This document shows, piece after piece, positions 57,658-64,000 of a stretch of DNA of 64,000 bases (the stretch's first letter is position 1; each line of letters starts with the position of its first letter). The translations under genes were made by a program, and so were the position numbers. A model generated the notes under the pieces. The model had not been told where the DNA came from. It did no database searches and saw only the letters and a list, made by a program, of their open reading frames with translations. Source of the stretch: Liopterus haemorrhoidalis. Lineage: Eukaryota; Arthropoda; Insecta; Coleoptera; Dytiscidae. Where the stretch lies: contig OZ020622.1 in NCBI GenBank assembly GCA_963971575.1, forward strand, positions 3,014,279 to 3,078,278, written 5' to 3'.

Positions 57658-59020
57658 ATGATGACAGTCATAAAGATAATAAACATACAATAAAGAGGAG
57701 GCCATTCTTCTGCTGGCCAGTTTTATCGATATATTTGAGAGTACAGTTTAAGTCTTTTGTCTTGTATTTAAAAAAATATATTTTCAAACAAACTAATAAT
57801 TCAATAGTAAAAAATTGACATGCAAATTATAAAACTGTTATAAAAATTCCATTTAAAGTTTTAAGGTTTAATGTGATAATTGTTTGTTTCCAATTGGCAC
57901 GTAATTATAAAGAATCTGTCGGCGATAGATGCGTCAGAGAGGTGTGGTAGATAGGTTGAGGTAGCGTTATATATAATTATAGAGTTCAATCGCGTATTTT
58001 AAAACATGCACTGCCTCTTTAAACTAGGGCAAACACTTAGCCGAATTTTTTACACCCGGATTAAAGAAATATACAAAAAATAGAAAGGTAGCAGAGAGTG
58101 TTTGGAAATATTTGAGAATATTACTTCCTGAAATTGATGAATTTTGTTAAAGAGTAATTAGAAAGGTTATTTTTAATAATAACAACTTCCTAGAGGACCA
58201 TAATATGGTCAAACAATTCTTATGACCAGTTACTAATGAACAAATTAAATGTTTTAAGGTCTAACTTAACAACAACGCATAGATTCGCTTCGTTCAACTT
58301 TTGGTAATGAAGCACCATCAGAAAAGACTATTTACACTGGGCAATTGTCACTAATTTCAGAAGCAGCAAAGGCCATTAAAAAAATACACACACACTGGGC
58401 AAACATTGTTCTCGTTACAACTTGATAAAACAAAACTTTCGTTTAGTTCCTCTTAAACCAAAGAATCAGACTATAGTCATATATGTGATTAAAAAATAAA
58501 TTTGACAACATGTACAACTCATTCTAAAATTGGCAACTAGATGAATCAAAGACAAAAAACCATGGCTACTGATATATTTTTAATTAGTGAAAGAAGTATA
58601 TTCCTTTTTAACGATTTAATAACAATATTTTATATTTAAAAACCCAATTTCCTTTTAATGAAAGAATTTGTCGCATCAACATTCACTTCCTTTTATTCTT
58701 CCGTTATTTTCATAAATTATTCAAGCTAATAAAATATTTAGTAATTTAAATGACCCAAATTTGAAACATCACCATACAAATACAAGTTGTAAATACTCAG
58801 AAAGAAGCACATTTAAAAGAAACATCTTTTAATTGTGTTACCTAAATTTTTGGCACACATGTTACATGCGAACAAATTTAGTTAAATTATTCAACATAAG
58901 TTCATTATCCATTCTAAGAACGATCCAACTGACATGCCACCTGACATATGTAGTTGTGTGTTATAGTGCAAGGTGTGTGCATGCAAATTCATGAGAACAC
59001 TCGCGGAATATGTGACAAGG
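57658..59020. other. No recognised gene
   Basis: A P-type end remnant lies near 58410-58476 (gtttagttcctcttaaacca). Otherwise AT-rich sequence without supported features. Confidence 0.4.
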
Positions 59021-60350
59021 AATATTTAAAGTTGATTATGAATTATAATTTTAAGATGTGACAAAGAAAGTGGAAGGATGAGCAAATCGTAATTCAGAAA
59101 ATAAATTTAGGTTTAGGACTAATCTTTGTACAGCTAAAGCAGCTACAGTATTATTAAATAAAATAATGGAAAGTATTGAAAAAGGTTTGCAGGTTGCAGG
59201 ATCGTTCTGTGAATTGAGCAAGGCTTTTGACTGTGTTTTTCCAAAAAAATTACACGATAAACTCCAATATTACAGTATTCGAGGTAAAATTTTAGATCTC
59301 ATAATGGACAAATAGGAACCAATGTTTTTTCAATCATACCCTGTCATCGGCACTGAATATTGACATGGGCATAGGGCAAGGTACCATTTTGGGCCCGTTA
59401 TTTTTAACATTTATTAATGACTTGCCGGATAATATGTCAGGCATAACTGTACTCTTTGCGATGACTCGTCATTTATTGACGAAGGAGTAGAAGTTGATGA
59501 TATAAAAAGGGCTATAAGTAACATCCAAGCTCAAGCCTTACTGTGATTCTCATCCGATGGGTTAAGCCTTGATTTGAAAAAAACAAAAACAGTCGTTCTC
59601 AATTTAAACAGGCATATATTAACGAATTCCACGCTGATGACTCTGTAAGGTTTCTTGGATTTCACTTGGATGTTCGATTAACATGGAACATATAAATCAG
59701 GTGTCCAGTTGAACAAGACTTCATACATGATTTAAAGATTGACGAATACGGTGTCTGCGGAGATTGTTAGATTGACCTTTTTTGCATATTTTCAGTCAGT
59801 AACCTACGGCCTTGAACTATGGGGTGCTTCTTCTGGCTTGCAAAGGATTTTCATAATCCAGGGGTCATTAGAATTAGCTGCTACTAAACCACGTACGTCA
59901 TGCAAGCCAATTTTTAAACAATTAAAAAATTTGACAGTCCCGTCTCTATATATATTGAGTATCCTAATGTTTATTAAGGAAAACGAAAACAGCATCCTAA
60001 AACATTGTGAAGTACATAATCACAACACGAGAGGGAAGGATTTATTCTTTATATCGAGGTATAAATATAGCTCGACAAGAAATCTTCCTCTGATTAAGGG
60101 TATAGATCTCTATAATAATCTGTCTGTAGCACTCCAAAATTTAAATAAATTATCAACTTAGAAAAAAATTTGAAAAACGTTTTAATAGAGGGAGCATTTT
60201 ATAGTTAGAGTTTAAAACATTCAGAATTTTGTAAAATGTTTGTAAAATGTTTGTAAATGTAACTTGATTTCTGAATGTTCCCACTTGTAAGTTTCTATAT
60301 CTTATTTATACAATTAGCTTCAATAAAGAAATATTATTATTATTATTCAA
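59021..60350 (+). mobile_element. Degenerate LINE with reverse transcriptase fragments
   Basis: Broken plus-strand frames hold, in order, SFCELSKAFDCVFPKKLHDK (about 59202-59261), GIGQGTILGPLFLTFINDLP (about 59371-59430), a strongly mutated catalytic region, and a 140-codon frame at 59739-60161 (VTYGLELWGASSG; EVHNHNTRGKDLFF). The 3' end has an (ATT)n tail at 60332-60347. The tail type matches that of the fragment at 3665-4230, so both may be one family. Confidence 0.8.
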
Positions 60351-60399
60351 GTATAATATTTAGAACATCTTGTTTTTAAATGGGACGGAATTTCATTAA

Positions 60400-60775
60400 A
60401 ACCGTTTTTGTAACATTTAAATATAATTTGTTGCAAACCAAATACTTAATTTATTTAATAGTTCTTTAGCTTTAAGTTGGATTTCATTACAATTTATTCC
60501 AGTTATAAGTTCTGTTGCATCACCAGCATACATTGTTATTAGGGTATTTAAGAAAAAAATAATGTCATTGACAAACAATATGAACAGAACTGGTCCAAGT
60601 ACTGAACCTTGCGGAACACCCAAATTAATTGGTAATAGATCAGACTTGCTAGTTTTACAATGGCCGCTAGATGTGTATGTGACCTGTACATATTGATACC
60701 TATCCGATAAATAAGAAGAAAGTGCCCCCCTAACCATGAGTCCTGTATACGCCACTGACCGAAGGCCCATTTAGA
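60400..60775 (-). mobile_element. LINE reverse transcriptase fragment
   Basis: A minus-strand frame reads LSSYLSDRYQYVQV, NLGVPQGSVLGPVLFILFVN and TMYAGDATELI. The QGSVLGP motif is normal, but the catalytic YADD is YAGD, so a catalytic Asp is lost. Only this central part of the RT domain is present. Confidence 0.8.
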
Positions 60776-61857
60776 CATCTAAATTAAGCTTTAATCTATT
60801 TAATAAATATATTAAAAATTTTAATATTAACATACAACAGCATTGAGATATGTCCAATTTACCAATTAAATTAGTGTACATTAAACATAAATAAAGATTC
60901 ATAACCTCACTTCATTGTTTGGTTTATTTTATTTACAATCTTTAAATAATTGTAAAACTGTTTTCCGCTATTAACAAGGTTTGTTTTGCAGACTTTTTGC
61001 TTATGTTTCTTATCTACAGTCATGCTAGAGTGCATAGTTAATGAGCTGACAATTGAAGTTTTTGCCAATGAAAAGATTAACACATATGTTTTGCCTCTAA
61101 TTTTAGACACTAAAAATTAAAATTAAAATATGAAAATAATATAAAATATAGCTCAAAGCTTTCTCTTTCTAATGGTTTTAAAATTTTGGTTCTATCTCTT
61201 TTTATTCAGGAGTTATGGGCAGAAGCCCATAACTCCCGTAATCGTATATAGATACTTTGGAGACTTCAACAGTAGATTAATACACAAACCTTTAGAAATT
61301 TTAAGTAAAGATATAAAATTTATATTTAATACAGATTTGTGCTAAAATATTCTCTTTCGAATACCGTTGCAAAAATTCAATTATCTTTTTCGGATTAAAA
61401 GTTATACTGTTAATAAAATTGTATTTGGAGATATCAACAGTAGGTTAAGACACAAAACTTACATAATTTTAGGTCCTGTTAAGGGCGCATTACTCTAAAA
61501 CGCTAACCAAGTTTTATTTTGTAGATTTCTTCGGGATTCAAGCCTTTAATTCTTGACTTATCACACGGTAGTTGAATAATACTTAAGAAATTGTTTGTTT
61601 ACGCATGCGTACATTATGATATAATGACAGTTGATAGTTAAAGTTAATTTTATAATTGGTTGTTAAATATTTTTGATTATGAATGAGGAAGAATAGTAAC
61701 TTTGTAGGCTTCAGTAATAATATTGTGAGCAACTAATAACAAAACAATAAAATATAGGAAAAAAATAAAATGTTGGACTTGAATTCTGCAAAAAACTTTG
61801 TCAAAGTATTATTTATCAAATGCCGATGGTAAACTTTCATTATCTTTTTTAGATTAA
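60776..61857. repeat. Inverted satellite-type units, no gene
   Basis: Read on the minus strand, tgttgaagtctcc-type motifs with tttgtgt lie near 61258-61291 and 61427-61462, showing units of the 184-190 bp family in inverted orientation. The minus-strand frame at 60907-61110 is not recognised. Confidence 0.5.
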
Positions 61858-62116
61858 GGCCCGGTCTTTCCACCTTCAGATAAAGTCCCAGGTAACTATC
61901 TGACAGATAAGGTTATTTTTAACTTCATCTGCTGAGTAAATGTCATCCCTTCTTTCTATACAAATGTATCTATCGGATAGTTATCTAACGGATAATGAGA
62001 CTGACGTATTGGATTCACTGACTGGTATTGACATTTACTCAGCAGATGAAGTTACAAATAACCTTATCTGTCAGATAGTTACCTGGGACTTTATCTTAAG
62101 GTGGAAAGATCGGGCC
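61858..62116. mobile_element. PIF/Harbinger-type MITE, copy 2
   Basis: 259 bp, same ends and length as 46386-46644 but inserted in the opposite orientation, so the unique centre reads reversed. TAA flanks both sides (61855-61857 and 62117-62119). The two copies differ at few positions, which suggests recent movement. Confidence 0.87.
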
Positions 62117-63120
62117 TAAAAGTTATAAGGAAAAATATGTTGGAGATTTCAATAGTACATTAAGACACAAACCTGACAAAATTACTTGCAAATTTTTTAA
62201 ATAGTGGTTTAGCGAATTCATATAAAGTATGAATTAAAACAATATACCTCATTCTAAGTAGCCTTGACCAGTTAATCACATAAAAAAAAATAATAAAAAT
62301 AAAAAAAATATTCAATAAAAAAAAAAAAAATGAAAATTTATTGAACTCTTAATAGTTTTTCTATGTGTGGGCCAAAGAGTTATACAAGCATGTCAAATTT
62401 CAACTTTCTAGGTCCAACAATTTGGTCAGAATTTCTACCAAACAGACAGAAATATGATTGGCGGTATATGAACTTTTTGGTCATACCTACAAAACCCTAA
62501 AAATTAATCCAAAAAGGGTCTGATTGCGTCTCAGGAATTCATTTGTCGCAAATAGTCTTTGTTGCTGTGCGCCAAAAATTTTAACTAACTAACTCAGGAA
62601 TGGTTCCGGCATTCTGCCCCTCTAGACGACCTTGTTGCTATATTCAGTATGTTACATGAATTTTAATTGTACAAAACGTTAATTACCTTAACAACTGTTG
62701 TTTTTGTTACTAGGTTGTGACTAATTACTCTTTAATTTTAACAATTCACTCTTCTAAATTCTTTTATGATCTTTTTAAACATTTAAGTGTATAATTAAAC
62801 AGTTTATAGCATAACAGTAGAATGTGTAACAGAATATTTGTAGCACGTGACTTCTGTCAACAGACCACCGGACGCTAGTTACATACCCACGTTGTGGTTA
62901 TAGTTTCCGACTTTCAACGATCTTGACCGTGAATTAAGCCTCATTTATTGGAGACTCAAATTAACAAGTGTCCCTCTAGAGGCAGTAAGAAGAAACTTGA
63001 TAAAAGAATACTTTTTTTACTTATGATTTAGCATGTATTTTTTTTTGTATATCTCCATTCTCACTCCGTGTTTTACAATGAGTAATATGAAAAGAAAATT
63101 AAATACTTCTTCTTGCGTGT
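62117..63120. repeat. Family U end fragment with small retroposed insert
   Basis: 62345-62510 is the inverted 5' end of family U (ggtcatacctacaaaaccct; agagttatacaagcatgtca). At 62539-62592 a 54-bp piece (ctttgttgctgtgcgccaaa with an AACT-type tail) is flanked by ctcaggaat on both sides (62530-62538 and 62593-62601). It matches the insert at 51841-51898. A satellite-type unit starts near 62142. The rest has no supported feature. Confidence 0.6.
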
Positions 63121-63890
63121 ATGATTGTTCTTCAAAAGAAAAAAATTAACTTTTTAGAAAACAATAACATATTGGTCGAAAATCAATATGGATTCAGAAC
63201 AAAAAGATCCACGACCCAGACAGCTATTGAGCTTATGTGCATAAAGATGACTACTAACCAGTGTCACTGGTCAGAAAGAAGGGCCTTAAAATACTTATAC
63301 ATGAATAGATTTTATCTATCTCGTATTTTAAGGCAATCACTTGCTGACAGTTTAGTACTATTAATTTTTAATTATGTTATTATCTACCACTTCTGCAGTA
63401 CCAACGTTGACAAACCCAGCATTTAAAAAATTCAAAACTACTGTGTTCTTTAAATTGGCTAACTATGAATCAACATCTAAATTTACATTTTGCAACGTTT
63501 ACTCGTAAGTTAGTGAACCAAACACCTAACTATTTAAGCTTCAATATAGTTCCAAGAACATGTATAATAACCCTTACTCTTAAAGACTTTTATAGAGAAG
63601 TTTCAGCCCATAAAAGCTCATTCTTTGAACGATCCTTCTCCTACTGCGCCAGATTTACAATCAATTACGCAAAAGCCTACATCTATCTGTGCTCAATCAT
63701 TTAAAGTAAAAAATATAATACGGTTACTAACGAAAAATTATACAAGGTAATCTCGTTTCGTTACTTTTATTTATTTATTTTTTTCTTTGACTAAATTATA
63801 TATTTTCGGCAGCACGCCTACAGAACTTTACTAAACTTTATATTATGTAAATTTTTATTAATTTCTATTTATTTATTTAATTAATTAAAG
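63121..63890 (+). mobile_element. LINE with internal deletion
   Basis: The frame from about 63145 reads FLENNNILVENQYGFRTKRS, the N-terminal part of a reverse transcriptase domain. At about 63325 it passes to QSLADSLVLLIFNYVIIY, which normally lies several hundred residues later, and then in another frame to HKSSFFERSFSYCARF near the C-terminus. The catalytic YADD region is missing. The remainder up to the window end is AT-rich with no further feature. Confidence 0.7.
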
Positions 63891-64000
63891 AGCTTCACGC
63901 TACGTAAAACCTCCAGAGACTATTAGTTTCTTATACAAAACTAACAATCTAAAATAAAATTAGTGACAATCTATACATCAAATTTTGCACAGAATTTTTA

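Overview
The window looks like nuclear DNA from an insect. It is strongly AT-rich, dominated by decayed transposable elements and satellite-like repeats, and carries two spliced genes for cuticle-type zona pellucida (ZP) proteins with GT-AG introns. The species cannot be fixed from the sequence. Nothing prokaryotic, viral or CRISPR-like is seen.

Real genes. Two ZP-domain membrane-protein genes face each other tail to tail about 10.5 kb apart. The plus-strand gene (seven exons seen, 18465-26410) reads as a miniature-like protein. The minus-strand gene reads as a dusky-like protein: its large last exon is 36866-38548, and a separate signal-peptide exon lies 11.5 kb upstream at 50085-50176. In Drosophila miniature and dusky are neighbouring genes that shape wing-cell apical membrane and cuticle, so the pairing supports the names. 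Both predicted proteins have the order ZP domain, basic furin-type site, transmembrane segment, short cytoplasmic tail. The 5' end of the plus-strand gene was not found.

Region by region. 1-18.4 kb: two near-identical 1.3 kb mariner-type elements of the DD41 group in opposite orientation, a degenerate relative, a tRNA-derived SINE, a 175-bp and a 190-bp tandem array, and two copies of a repeat with an internal GTCT tract that fits a non-autonomous Helentron-like element. 18.4-26.4 kb: the miniature-like gene, with LINE fragments and other repeats in its introns. 26.4-36.8 kb: a nest of elements in which a Helentron-like copy is split by two MITEs and a large foldback; then several TA-target MITEs, an hAT MITE with a perfect 8-bp target duplication, and other MITEs. 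36.8-50.2 kb: the dusky-like gene, its long intron filled with mariner pieces, an hAT MITE, satellite arrays, SINE and Harbinger-type MITE. 50.2-64 kb: no host gene recognised; LINE pieces, an internally deleted piggyBac, more MITEs and repeats.

The strongest points for a second look are the remote signal exon of the dusky-like gene, the Helentron-like family with subterminal inverted repeats and a conserved 3' hairpin, a 0.9-kb repeat whose copies carry different tRNA-like cassettes at the same position, the Asp-to-Glu difference at the third catalytic residue of the two DD41 transposases, the 456-bp-arm foldback, and two hammerhead-ribozyme-like cores.
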